Source: Candidatus Sulfopaludibacter sp. SbA3 (GTDB lineage Bacteria; Acidobacteriota; Terriglobia; Bryobacterales; Bryobacteraceae). From it: 15,917 nt of DNA. The stretch lies in the NCBI GenBank assembly GCA_945900935.1, contig CAMDKT010000053.1:1-15917 (forward strand), written 5' to 3'. The notes under the pieces are model-generated. The model saw only the letters and a list, made by a program, of their open reading frames with translations. It made no database searches and had not been told where the DNA came from. Each line of letters starts with the position of its first letter. The first letter of the stretch is position 1. The position numbers were made by a program, and so were the translations under genes. Of this stretch, positions 7,235-14,970 are shown in pieces.

Positions 7235-8428
7235 ATGCGCCGCCTGCTGATCTTCGCTGCTCTCCAACTCGGCGCCGCTGAACCGGCGCTGCTGCTCGTT
7301 AGCTACAAGGACGATCTGCACAGCGCGCAGCAATTGATACTCGCCAACGCCAGGGTCAACGAGGCTAACGACCTCGGTGCCACGCCTCTCTGGGCCGCCT
7401 GCCAAAACGGAAGCATCGAAATGGTGCAACTGCTCCTCGACGCTGGCGCCAATCCAAACGCGGCGCTCCTCTCCGGCGAAACGCCATTGATGGTCGCCGC
7501 CCGCGCCGGCAAAACGAAAATCGTTAAGATGCTGCTGGCTAAGAAGGCCGACCCGAACAAAACCGCCACGCGCAAGCAAACCGCGCTCATGTGGGCAGTA
7601 GCGCAAAGACACAGCGACGTCGTAAAACTCCTCATCGCCAACCGGGCCGATATCCACGCCCGGTCGGAATCCTGGACACAGGTAATGGCGGTCCCGCCGC
7701 ACGGCTATCTGCCTTACAACAAGGCCATCCCGCACGGCAACGATACCGCGCTCCTCTTCGCCGCCCGCGCAGGCGACGTGACCTCCGCGAAACTGCTCAT
7801 CGATGCGGGAGCCAACGTCAACGACGCCGATGCCTGGGGAGTCAGCGCCACGGTTTACGCGGCCCACGGCGGCCACGGCGACATCGTCGAACTCCTGCTC
7901 GCCAACAACGCCGACCCCAGCGCCGCCGCCGCCGGTTTCTCCGCGCTCCACATCGCCATCCTGCGCCGCGACGAACGCATGGCGACCGCCCTCCTCGCCA
8001 AAGGAGCCAACCCCAACACGCCCTTGACTACTTGGACTCCCACCCGCCGTTCGTCGAAGGATCTTCACTTCGCCCCCGCGCTCGTTGGCGCCACCCCGTT
8101 CTGGCTGGCGGCTCGCTACCTTCAGCCAAACGTGATGCGCCTCTTAGCCAAGCAAGGCGCGGACACAAACTTCGTTCATCAATCCCATACCGTGTCCGGA
8201 GGTCTCTTCGCAAAGCGAACGCAAATCAGCAACGCGCTGCAAGCTGCTCTTGGCAAAGGCGGCGGCGGCCCGGCGTGGTTAGAGCCCGCCCGAGCCGAAC
8301 GCGAGGCGCTGACGCTCGAAGCTGTCAAAGCCGCGATAGAACTCGGCGTCGACCGCCGCGGCGCTTTAGAAGCCGCCAAGTTCCAAGGCTTCGCCACCGT
8401 AATCAAATTCCTGGAGACAAACCAATGA
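7235..8428 (+). CDS. Secreted ankyrin-repeat protein
   Basis: 397 residues. It begins 2 bases after the DUF1552 stop and is translationally coupled to the next gene by an ATGA overlap. A short signal peptide (MRRLLIFAALQLGAAEP) suggests export. At least seven ankyrin repeats can be read from about residue 45 to 325, each with the G-x-TPL-x-x-A and V-x-x-LL-x-x-GA-x-x-N pattern, for example GATPLWAACQNG and VQLLLDAGANPN. A degenerate first repeat precedes them. The C-terminal 70 residues form a helical, Ala-rich tail without repeats. Ankyrin arrays bind proteins; the likely partners are the neighbouring exported DUF1552, DUF1592 or creatininase-like proteins. No catalytic motif is seen. Similar operons with ankyrin proteins next to DUF1552 are, from memory, recurrent in Acidobacteria. 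Confidence 0.88.
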   Translation: MRRLLIFAALQLGAAEPALLLVSYKDDLHSAQQLILANARVNEANDLGATPLWAACQNGSIEMVQLLLDAGANPNAALLSGETPLMVAARAGKTKIVKMLLAKKADPNKTATRKQTALMWAVAQRHSDVVKLLIANRADIHARSESWTQVMAVPPHGYLPYNKAIPHGNDTALLFAARAGDVTSAKLLIDAGANVNDADAWGVSATVYAAHGGHGDIVELLLANNADPSAAAAGFSALHIAILRRDERMATALLAKGANPNTPLTTWTPTRRSSKDLHFAPALVGATPFWLAARYLQPNVMRLLAKQGADTNFVHQSHTVSGGLFAKRTQISNALQAALGKGGGGPAWLEPARAEREALTLEAVKAAIELGVDRRGALEAAKFQGFATVIKFLETNQ

Positions 8429-9270
8429 AAACAGCCTGCCTCACCCTTTTCGCCTTATCTGCGTTAATCGCCCAACAAAGGCCCGGAATATCCACAAGCG
8501 CCATGGCGCCCGACCCCAACATGGCCAACCCAATCGCCGCCCGCGACTCCGTGTTCATCGAGGAACTGACGTGGATCGAGGTCCGCGACGCCATCCGCGC
8601 CGGGAAAACCACGGTAATCATTGCGACCGGCGGCGTCGAGCAAAACGGCCCCTATCTGGCATCGGGAAAACACAACTACGTCCTGCGCGCGGCCACCGAG
8701 GCGATTGCCCGAAAGCTGGGCAACACATTGGTAGCGCCGGTCGTGGCATTCGTACCCGAGGGCGACATCTCGCCGCCAACAGGCCACATGAAGTATCACG
8801 CGACCATCAGCTTGCGCCCCGCCACCTTCAAAGCCCTCCTCACCGACATCGCCCTAAGTCTGGCTGAGCACGGCTTCCGCCGCATCATTCTAATCGGCGA
8901 CAGCGGCGGCAATCAGACCGGCATGAAAGAAGTCGCCGCCGAACTGAAATCCAAAGCGACCATCCACTTTATCCCCGAATACTACGACTTCTACAACAGC
9001 GGAGCGCTGTCAAAATGGACGGAGTCCCAGGGCATAAAAGAGGTAGACGAAGGCCATCACGACAACGTAGTCATCACCGCCATGGTGATGACCGTGGACC
9101 CGGGCGCCGCTCGAATGAAGGAGCGTCGCGCGAAGGGTAAATTCTCAATCAACGGCGTCCCTCTCGACCCCGCTGAAAAAACGATTGCGCTCGGCAAAAA
9201 GGCCATCGCCTACCGCGCCGAGGTCACGGTGGAGGCAATCAAAAAGGCGATGGCGACTCACCCCAAATAA
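8425..9270 (+). CDS. Exported creatininase-family protein with atypical metal site
   Basis: 281 residues. The ATG at 8425 overlaps the ankyrin stop (ATGA). An open frame runs further upstream in the ankyrin gene but is a shadow. A signal peptide (MKTACLTLFALSALIAQQ) indicates export. The creatininase amidohydrolase fold is recognisable by TTVIIATGGVEQNGPYL (about residues 68-84), GHMKYHATISL and RRIILIGDSGGNQTG. Canonical members carry EQHGPHLPL-x-TD, NGHGGN and a late H-A-x-x-x-E/D-T-S, which bind two metals. Here EQHG is EQNG, the Asp is replaced in GKHN, the His of NGHGGN is Ser, and the late motif reads GHHDNVV. EQNG and GKHN may be normal for an exported subfamily; the Ser in GDSGGN looks unusual. 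Substrate is unknown. The last 13 bases overlap the convergent SMC-like gene. Confidence 0.82.
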   Translation: MKTACLTLFALSALIAQQRPGISTSAMAPDPNMANPIAARDSVFIEELTWIEVRDAIRAGKTTVIIATGGVEQNGPYLASGKHNYVLRAATEAIARKLGNTLVAPVVAFVPEGDISPPTGHMKYHATISLRPATFKALLTDIALSLAEHGFRRIILIGDSGGNQTGMKEVAAELKSKATIHFIPEYYDFYNSGALSKWTESQGIKEVDEGHHDNVVITAMVMTVDPGAARMKERRAKGKFSINGVPLDPAEKTIALGKKAIAYRAEVTVEAIKKAMATHPK

Positions 9271-12200
9271 TGAACGCAGTAAGCCGCGGCCGGCAGCCCC
9301 GCCTTCGCCAGTTCCAAATGATGCCGGTGATGCGTGAACAGCAAAACCTGCGTATGCTTTGACAACGTCTCCAATGCTCGCAATGCCGCCGTCGCCCGCG
9401 CGTCATCGAAAGTCATCAGCACGTCATCGGCGATGAACGGCGCCGGTCCATGCGAATCGCAATAGTTCGACACATATGCCAAGCGCAGCGCCAGAAATAG
9501 CTGGTCGCGCGTCCCCTCGCTCATTCCCTCCACTCCCACTTGCTTCTGACTGACTGCTCGAACTCCCATTAATTCCGCTTCGCCCCGCTCATTCCAATCC
9601 ACTCGCAAATCGGCAAAGCATCCGTCCGTCATTTGGCTGAATAACTTCGCCGCGGTCTTTAATAATGGACCCTGGTTCCGGTCGCGGTAACGCTCCACCG
9701 CGTTGGCAAGGATTCGAGACGCAAGCCGGAGCCGAACATACTCGCCTGTCAAATTCACGATTCGGCTGCGCAAATGTTCCGCGTACTCCGCCGCTGGACC
9801 CGCCGAATCGGCGTCTTCTTTCTGTTTGAGCTTCAATTGGAACGCGCCCAATGACTGGTCCCGGCTCGCCTTGTCATTCCGGAATGTCTCTATTTGCCGC
9901 TGTAGCTGAGTGATCCGGTTCGGTAAGTCATCGACATTCAGCGTGTCTATCTCCCCTGCTAAGTGATCAATCGTTTCACCGCCGGCAACATTGCTGAGGC
10001 TGTCCTCGAATTCCGCCAATTCGCTTTTCAGTCTGCGCTTCTCCGACGCTCTCTCGATGCAATCCGGCAAACTTCCCGGCTCCTCGACGGCCGCCTCTTT
10101 ACAGAGTTCCAGGATCTCGGCGCGGCCAATCGCCGCCGCGTCCCGGGAACGCGCAAGCAGCTTCTCCTTGTCCTCCAATTGCTTCAGGAACGTCTTCAGT
10201 AGATCCCTGTTTGTCCGGTTCTGCTGCAGTTCGGAATTCAACCGGGCGACCGCGACAAATGAATCCTCCGACTCCACCCAGCGCGCCACTGCGCCGCGGA
10301 ATGCCGCCTCATCTTTTTTCAACTTATCGATGCGATCATCAAGCTTCTCCAGTTCGTCGATTTTCGCAAGTAGCGAACCGATCCGCTCCAACACGACCTG
10401 CACTTCCTCGGGAGTGGCGTCCGGCCGGATCGGCAGCTTCTCCGTCGCCTCGTGCCATTCCGCTGTCCAACCCGAAAGAGCATTGTTGGCAGCCGCCAAA
10501 CGAACTTCGAGATCCGCGATCACCCTTGCCGATTTCCGGGCATCCGCCTGCAACATCGCCCTCCGCTGCCGCAATTCAGCCTGCTCGGAAATCGCGCGCC
10601 TCGCCTGCGCCGCCGTCTGACCGCCCAGCCTCAGCCGAATCGCGTCAATCGTTTCCTGAAGCCGATCCGCCTCCCGCTCACTCTGCTTCCCATCGCGGGC
10701 CTCCAACAGGATCGCGTCGCGCCGATGCAGCCAACTCTGCATTTCCGCCGGAGTCCGAGGCGAAACGCCAGCCGCGCTCCAACACAATGCCCATTGCCTT
10801 CGCAGTTCCGCGCCCTCTCGCTGCTCCGCCGTCACCCGCGCCTCCAAACCAGCCGACTGTTCTCCCAGCCGCTCCAGGCTGACCAACAGCCCCGCCTTTT
10901 TACTCACACGCGCCGATTCACGCCGCAATCGATCCGCAATCTGGTCGCTTGTCAGCACCGTGGCCTCAAACGACGACGCCCGCTCGTTCCCATCCGTCGC
11001 AATCCCCGCCAACCAATCCGTTCGTATGGTCTGCCACTGGGAATCGCGACCGCTCCGGCGTGCCTGGAGATCTTGCTCCGTCGGAACCTCCTGCTCCTGC
11101 TCGATCCTCCGTAAATCGCGCTCCGCCTCGTCGTTCTCCCGTTTGAATCGCGCCCGTTCATCCAGCAACCCTTTCTCCTTCGATGCCTGCTCCAGAAAGC
11201 GGTTCTGAAAGTCCGCAACCGTCTCCACCAATGGCACCGCCGCCACTGCCAAATCATCCAGCGTGCCCTTCCAATCCGTCAAGGCTGAAACGCGCTTCTC
11301 CAACTCGCTCCTGGCCTCGGCGGCTTCCTTCGATTGACGCCCATGCTCCGCCTCCAAGTCGCGGCCGCCCGGTGCCATCGCCAGCGCCTCCTCCAAGACG
11401 CCGGTGTCCACAGCGTCCGCAAGCCCAGCCAGTTCCTCGGTCGCTTTTCTCTGCTCCACCATGGCCTTCCGCAGCTCCAGCCCGCTCGCCGACACTTCCT
11501 GATCCACTGCTTTCTTGCTCGTGCTCAAAGTGAAAATGCGCGCCTTTGCGGGATCCGAAATTCTCAACTCCGCCGCGCTTTCCAGCCCCATCCGCACACC
11601 AATCGATTCCAGCAGCGCCGCCGCGCTCTCACGGCAATCGGTCGCGCTTTGCTCCCGCCGCGCGCGGTCCTCAGCGCCTTTTTTCACCGACGCCGATTGT
11701 TTGTACAATTCCTCGATTTCGCTCGCGCGCTCGAGTATCTCCAGCCCCACCGGCGTCGCATCGATCTTCGCCCGCAGGCCTTCGATGTCCCGCGTCTGCG
11801 ACGCGCTCTCGGTATCGGACTCCCGCACCGATATCTGCGCTTTTCTGTACCGGTCCTCAAAGCCGGCCGACAGTGTCCGGCTGCCCGCGTGCTGCTGCAA
11901 TTGCTCGATGCGCCGCCGGCGTTTGTCCATCAGCGGCATTGCTTGTTGCAACCGGCGCAGACGTTGCTCCTCAAGACTCGCTTCGCTGATTGACTTTTCG
12001 AGCCGGCGCGATTCTTCCGCGGCTTCTTCCACCGCATCGCGCAACTGCTTGTATTCGGCAACCAGCGTCAGCGCATCCTTCCCAGCCGCGAGCGCCCTCT
12101 TCAACTCCGAGACCGCGCTGTTAATCTGCGGCCTCGATGCCTGTCTCTTGAACAGTGCCTCCGACGACTCTTGGAGTTCAGCCCGCACCGTCCGCAGTCG

Positions 12201-12671
12201 ATTGACGCCGCCCGCCGCGGCAAACAGCAGGCCGCCCAAGTCGCTGCCGCTCGACAAGATCAATTTGCCGCCCATCGCCACGGCGGCGTGATCCACGCCG
12301 AACATTCGGTCAAAAAGCTCGCGCTCCTCCACCGGAAGCAATGCCGCCCATTCCGCCGCGGGAAATACAGAATCCTTGCCGTCGTTCCGCCGCAAACTGT
12401 TCGCCTTGCCCTTCCGCCGCACTACCCCGACCGGACCGCCGCCCGCGTCCACCGTCAGTCCGATGCGCAGATCTTCGTACGGATGAAAAAACCCGTCTTT
12501 GGCGTCCTGCGGAATTCCATACAGCGCATTCGATAGCGCCCGCAGCGCGCAGCTTTTGCCAGCCTCATTCGGACCATAGACAATATGCAGATTCGCCCCG
12601 CCGTCCGGAAATTGCAGGGACTTGTTCGTGAACGGGCCATACGCGATCAGGTCCAGGCTCAAGATCTTCAC
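9258..12671 (-). CDS. yhaN: YhaN-type SMC/Rad50-like AAA ATPase
   Basis: 1137 residues. The start codon is GTG (12671-12669), sharing four bases (GTGA) with the stop of the upstream metallophosphatase, so the two are coupled. The N-terminus reads MKILSLDLIAYGPFTNKSL, with a Walker A motif GPNEAGKS at 33-40. A very long charged, heptad-rich coiled-coil region spans about 170-1000. The C-terminal lobe has an ABC-type signature (GMSEGTRDQLFLALRLAYV, about 1045-1065), Walker B (PFIADDVLMTFDD, about 1075-1090) and a His switch in LLFTHHRHH. This is the Rad50/SbcC architecture of the YhaN family, expected to tether and remodel DNA ends together with its nuclease partner in repair or recombination. 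It acts in the cytoplasm. Frames on the other strand across it are codon shadows. The 3' end overlaps the creatininase gene by 13 bases, tail to tail. Confidence 0.93.
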   Translation of the reverse strand: MKILSLDLIAYGPFTNKSLQFPDGGANLHIVYGPNEAGKSCALRALSNALYGIPQDAKDGFFHPYEDLRIGLTVDAGGGPVGVVRRKGKANSLRRNDGKDSVFPAAEWAALLPVEERELFDRMFGVDHAAVAMGGKLILSSGSDLGGLLFAAAGGVNRLRTVRAELQESSEALFKRQASRPQINSAVSELKRALAAGKDALTLVAEYKQLRDAVEEAAEESRRLEKSISEASLEEQRLRRLQQAMPLMDKRRRRIEQLQQHAGSRTLSAGFEDRYRKAQISVRESDTESASQTRDIEGLRAKIDATPVGLEILERASEIEELYKQSASVKKGAEDRARREQSATDCRESAAALLESIGVRMGLESAAELRISDPAKARIFTLSTSKKAVDQEVSASGLELRKAMVEQRKATEELAGLADAVDTGVLEEALAMAPGGRDLEAEHGRQSKEAAEARSELEKRVSALTDWKGTLDDLAVAAVPLVETVADFQNRFLEQASKEKGLLDERARFKRENDEAERDLRRIEQEQEVPTEQDLQARRSGRDSQWQTIRTDWLAGIATDGNERASSFEATVLTSDQIADRLRRESARVSKKAGLLVSLERLGEQSAGLEARVTAEQREGAELRRQWALCWSAAGVSPRTPAEMQSWLHRRDAILLEARDGKQSEREADRLQETIDAIRLRLGGQTAAQARRAISEQAELRQRRAMLQADARKSARVIADLEVRLAAANNALSGWTAEWHEATEKLPIRPDATPEEVQVVLERIGSLLAKIDELEKLDDRIDKLKKDEAAFRGAVARWVESEDSFVAVARLNSELQQNRTNRDLLKTFLKQLEDKEKLLARSRDAAAIGRAEILELCKEAAVEEPGSLPDCIERASEKRRLKSELAEFEDSLSNVAGGETIDHLAGEIDTLNVDDLPNRITQLQRQIETFRNDKASRDQSLGAFQLKLKQKEDADSAGPAAEYAEHLRSRIVNLTGEYVRLRLASRILANAVERYRDRNQGPLLKTAAKLFSQMTDGCFADLRVDWNERGEAELMGVRAVSQKQVGVEGMSEGTRDQLFLALRLAYVSNYCDSHGPAPFIADDVLMTFDDARATAALRALETLSKHTQVLLFTHHRHHLELAKAGLPAAAYCVHYLG

Positions 12672-13906
12672 TGGGCCGCCTCCGTGCCGAGCAGGCGTTC
12701 CATCAGCAGCGCCTCGACATCATTCAGCAGTTCCCGCCGGTCAGCCGATTCGCAACTCTCCTTGAGATCGGCGGGTAGAAATTCACGCAAGCCGGCAAGC
12801 TCACCCAGCAGCGTTTCAAACTCCGTATCGCTCGCCCGCAGTTCGTCCAGATAGTTTTTCAACTCCGCGATCGGCCCCTCCGGAATGGCCGCCGTACTCT
12901 CCGGACGGGTATCGATCAGCAGCTTCTCAATCCACACCGAGCCTTGGCCAAGATCCAGTCCCGCCGCCTGCATTGTTTCACGCACCCTCACACGATCCGC
13001 CGTCAACTTGCGGTGGGCATTGGTGGCCCCGCTCACGCGCACGCGGATCGCCAGCGGCAAGCCGACGTTCTCCAACAGCATCGCACGCAACCGTTCCGCA
13101 AAGCGGTCGATAATCGCTTCGATGTTCGCCGTGCCCGTGGCGTCAATCTCACACAGGTTCCATCGCATCACGTCCAATGGCACGAATTCGCGCGTGATCC
13201 GGTGACGTTCATCCACATGCACCAGCAAGCAGCCTCGCGGTCCCGTCTCCCCGATGTGCCTGCCTTGCAAGTTGCCCGGAAAGATCGCCGGCGGATCTTC
13301 GCTCAGTGCCTGCGCCGTGTGAACGTGTCCCAAAGCCCAATATTGATAGCCTTTCCCTGTAAGTTGCGCGACGGTGCACGGCGCGTACGGCGCGTGGCCT
13401 GGGGCGCCAGGCCCGCAAGTATGCAGGAGCCCAATATTGAAGGCGTCGCGAACCGGCTTCGGATAATCCTCGGCAAGATTTTCGCGCACGTCCGCCGTCG
13501 CATAACTCTGCCCGTGAATCGCCACGTCGAGCGATTGCAGCAGCGCCGTTTCAGCCTTGCGGGAACCGAAGGACGTGACATTAGCGGGAAAACGCAATTC
13601 TCGTGTCATTTTGTTTTGGGCGTCGTGGTTCCCGGCGATCAGGTAGACGGGGATGTTCGCCTCCCGCAACCGCGCCATTTGCTTCACGAAATAGAGCCCG
13701 GTGCTGGCGTCCTTCCAATCCCCATCGTAGAGATCGCCCGCAATCAGCACGAAATCCACTGCCTCCTTGATCGCGAGTTGAACAAGGTTTTCAAACGCTC
13801 TGCGCGTCGCGCCGCGGATCTCCTCCACCGGAGCGCCCTCGTACCGTTCCAGGCCCAGCAGCGGACTGTCCAAATGGATGTCGGCCGCGTGTATGAATTT
13901 GAACAT
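12668..13906 (-). CDS. yhaO: YhaO/SbcD-type metallophosphatase DNA nuclease
   Basis: 412 residues from the ATG at 13906, with AGGA just upstream. It has the Mre11/SbcD calcineurin-like phosphoesterase motifs in order: DIHLDSP (D9, H11), GDLYDGD (D58), GNHD (N93, H94), LLHTCG (H162) and GHVH (H194, H196), all with the metal-binding residues intact. The rest (about 230-412) is the capping and partner-binding region. With the overlapping YhaN-type ATPase it should form a Mre11-Rad50-like complex acting on DNA ends; expected activity is Mn-dependent exo- or endonuclease. A TATAGT element on this strand at 13922-13917 could be a -10, but it lies so close to the ATG that the message would be almost leaderless. 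No obvious -35 is seen. Confidence 0.93.
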   Translation of the reverse strand: MFKFIHAADIHLDSPLLGLERYEGAPVEEIRGATRRAFENLVQLAIKEAVDFVLIAGDLYDGDWKDASTGLYFVKQMARLREANIPVYLIAGNHDAQNKMTRELRFPANVTSFGSRKAETALLQSLDVAIHGQSYATADVRENLAEDYPKPVRDAFNIGLLHTCGPGAPGHAPYAPCTVAQLTGKGYQYWALGHVHTAQALSEDPPAIFPGNLQGRHIGETGPRGCLLVHVDERHRITREFVPLDVMRWNLCEIDATGTANIEAIIDRFAERLRAMLLENVGLPLAIRVRVSGATNAHRKLTADRVRVRETMQAAGLDLGQGSVWIEKLLIDTRPESTAAIPEGPIAELKNYLDELRASDTEFETLLGELAGLREFLPADLKESCESADRRELLNDVEALLMERLLGTEAAQ

Positions 13907-14025
13907 GATCGTCCTAACTATAGCGAAATGCCTTACTACTTCCGGCTCAGCAACTCTTCCAGAATCAGCGCAACCGTTTCCGAGCCACTCGCCGTTTCCG
14001 AGCCGCGACGGACTGCTGTCGTGGA

Positions 14026-14166
14026 GTCAACGACTTGGATCGCGCCCTTCGCGCGGGCTATCTGCGAACGGAAATCGAAGGGGAACCGGAGCTGGCCACG
14101 CTTCGCGCCGACCGCCGCTATCACACGCGAATGGCTCGCGTCGATCCAGTGGCGCCGTCAAAATAG
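14026..14166 (+). pseudogene. Remnant of a TPR-protein C-terminus
   Basis: In one frame the sequence reads VNDLDRALRAGYLRTEIEGE, then PELATLRADRRYHTRMARV, ending at TAG (14164-14166). The pattern L-x-x-A-L-x-A-G-Y...P-x-L-x-x-L-R-x-D-x-R is the typical last repeat of acidobacterial tetratricopeptide proteins, many of them serine/threonine kinases. Upstream the frame stays open only back to a TAG near 13922 and loses any resemblance, and no start is available. It is probably the stump of a deleted gene. A 62-codon frame on the other strand (14124-13936) has no recognisable content. Otherwise the 13907-14180 gap shows nothing beyond the possible -10 of the metallophosphatase gene. Confidence 0.45.
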
Positions 14167-14180
14167 TAGGTACACCCCAC

Positions 14181-14789
14181 ATGAACATCACCACACCCGA
14201 AGCGCTCCGCGAAATCTATGCGCCAGCCATTGAACGCGCCCGCCTGAAATCCATGCGACGCCTCGACGTCCATTGCCGCCGCTTCATCGAGAAATCCCCT
14301 TTCCTCTGTCTCAGCACGCAAGGCCCGAATGGCGCCGACGTTACGCCTCGCGGCGATCAACCCGGATTCGTCCACATCCTCGACGACACAACAATCGCCA
14401 TCCCCGACTGGCCAGGCAACAACCGCCTCGACTCGCTCACCAACATCACCCTCAACCCCCAAGCCGGCCTGCTGTTCTTCATTCCCGGCGTCGATGAAAC
14501 CCTCCGCCTCAACGGCACCGCCGTCATCACACTCGACGCCGCAATCCTTCAATCCTGGACCGTCAACGACAAGCACCCCAAATCCGCGCTCATCGTCACC
14601 ATCCGGGAAGCCTTCCTCCACTGTGCCAAAGCACTGATACGCTCCCGGCTCTGGCACGACGATTACAAGATAGAGCGCGCCGAACTCCCCACGTACGGCC
14701 AAATGCTCAAGGATCAAATCGACGTCGAAACCACTGTCCAGGAAATCGAACAGTCTATCGCCGAAAGCTACAAGAACAAACTGTACTGA
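14181..14789 (+). CDS. PPOX-type FMN-binding flavoprotein (MSMEG_1061-like)
   Basis: 202 residues from the ATG at 14181. An open frame extends upstream, but it runs through the TPR remnant region without family similarity. The body matches the pyridoxamine-5'-phosphate-oxidase-like split barrel. FIEKSPFLCLSTQGPNGADVTPRGD (about 30-55) is the FMN-phosphate-binding strand and loop. IAIPDWPGNNRLDSLTNI (about 73-90) and VDETLRLNGTAVI (about 105-120) are hallmarks of the MSMEG_1061 subfamily, as I recall it. The C-terminal third carries HCAKALIRSRLW, another family motif that faces the flavin. It is likely a cytoplasmic FMN- or F420-dependent oxidoreductase with unknown substrate. The gene stands alone; a strong hairpin follows it. 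Confidence 0.88.
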   Translation: MNITTPEALREIYAPAIERARLKSMRRLDVHCRRFIEKSPFLCLSTQGPNGADVTPRGDQPGFVHILDDTTIAIPDWPGNNRLDSLTNITLNPQAGLLFFIPGVDETLRLNGTAVITLDAAILQSWTVNDKHPKSALIVTIREAFLHCAKALIRSRLWHDDYKIERAELPTYGQMLKDQIDVETTVQEIEQSIAESYKNKLY

Positions 14790-14791
14790 CC

Positions 14792-14814
14792 GCGCCGCTA
14801 ATCAGTAGCGGCGC
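14792..14814 (+). terminator. Hairpin behind the flavoprotein gene
   Basis: GCGCCGCTA (14792-14800) and TAGCGGCGC (14806-14814) form a perfect 9-base-pair stem with a 5-base loop, 2 bases after the stop codon. There is no T-run behind it, so termination may be weak, or the hairpin may instead protect the message's 3' end. Confidence 0.4.
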
Positions 14815-14848
14815 CGTCAAAGGTCCGTTTACGAGGTGGGTCTAATAA

Positions 14849-14893
14849 TGGTGCGCCCGGACCGATTCGAACGGCCGGCCTTCTGGTTCGTAG
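14849..14893 (-). pseudogene. tRNA-Arg(ACG) 3' fragment, probable attachment site
   Basis: On the minus strand, 14893 to 14849 reads as the 3' half of tRNA-Arg. It shows the anticodon loop CTACGAA (anticodon ACG), the 3' side of the anticodon stem, a short variable loop and a T arm GGCCG-TTCGAAT-CGGTC that pairs. The acceptor strand CGGGCGC, an A and CCA end it. The 5' half is missing: neither GCGCCCG for the acceptor stem nor a D arm lies upstream, and the 5' anticodon-stem side does not pair. The break sits exactly at the anticodon loop, a usual crossover site for tRNA-targeting integrases. By orientation, the flank is to the left and the element to the right. The stretch 14894-14970 shows no other gene. 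Confidence 0.7.
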
Positions 14894-14970
14894 TGAGGAT
14901 GGTGGGTGTCCGCATCTAACAGCGGCCCCCGTCTTTTCTCCCAATGGGGGAACAAGCCTTATGCGCTTCA

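Noticed and set aside
7591..8424. Upstream extension of the creatininase frame within the ankyrin gene
   Set aside because: Arg/Pro-rich shadow; the signal peptide at 8425 and ATGA coupling define the real start.
9991..12291. Several 120-260 codon plus-strand frames opposite the YhaN-type gene
   Set aside because: Ser/Arg/Pro-rich shadows of a gene with intact ATPase motifs.
13936..14124. 62-codon minus-strand frame between the metallophosphatase and flavoprotein genes
   Set aside because: GTG start only, no recognisable motif, and the opposite strand better explains the composition as a TPR remnant.
14849..14970. A complete tRNA at the tRNA-Arg match
   Set aside because: No 5' acceptor strand, D arm or pairing 5' anticodon-stem side could be found upstream on the minus strand.
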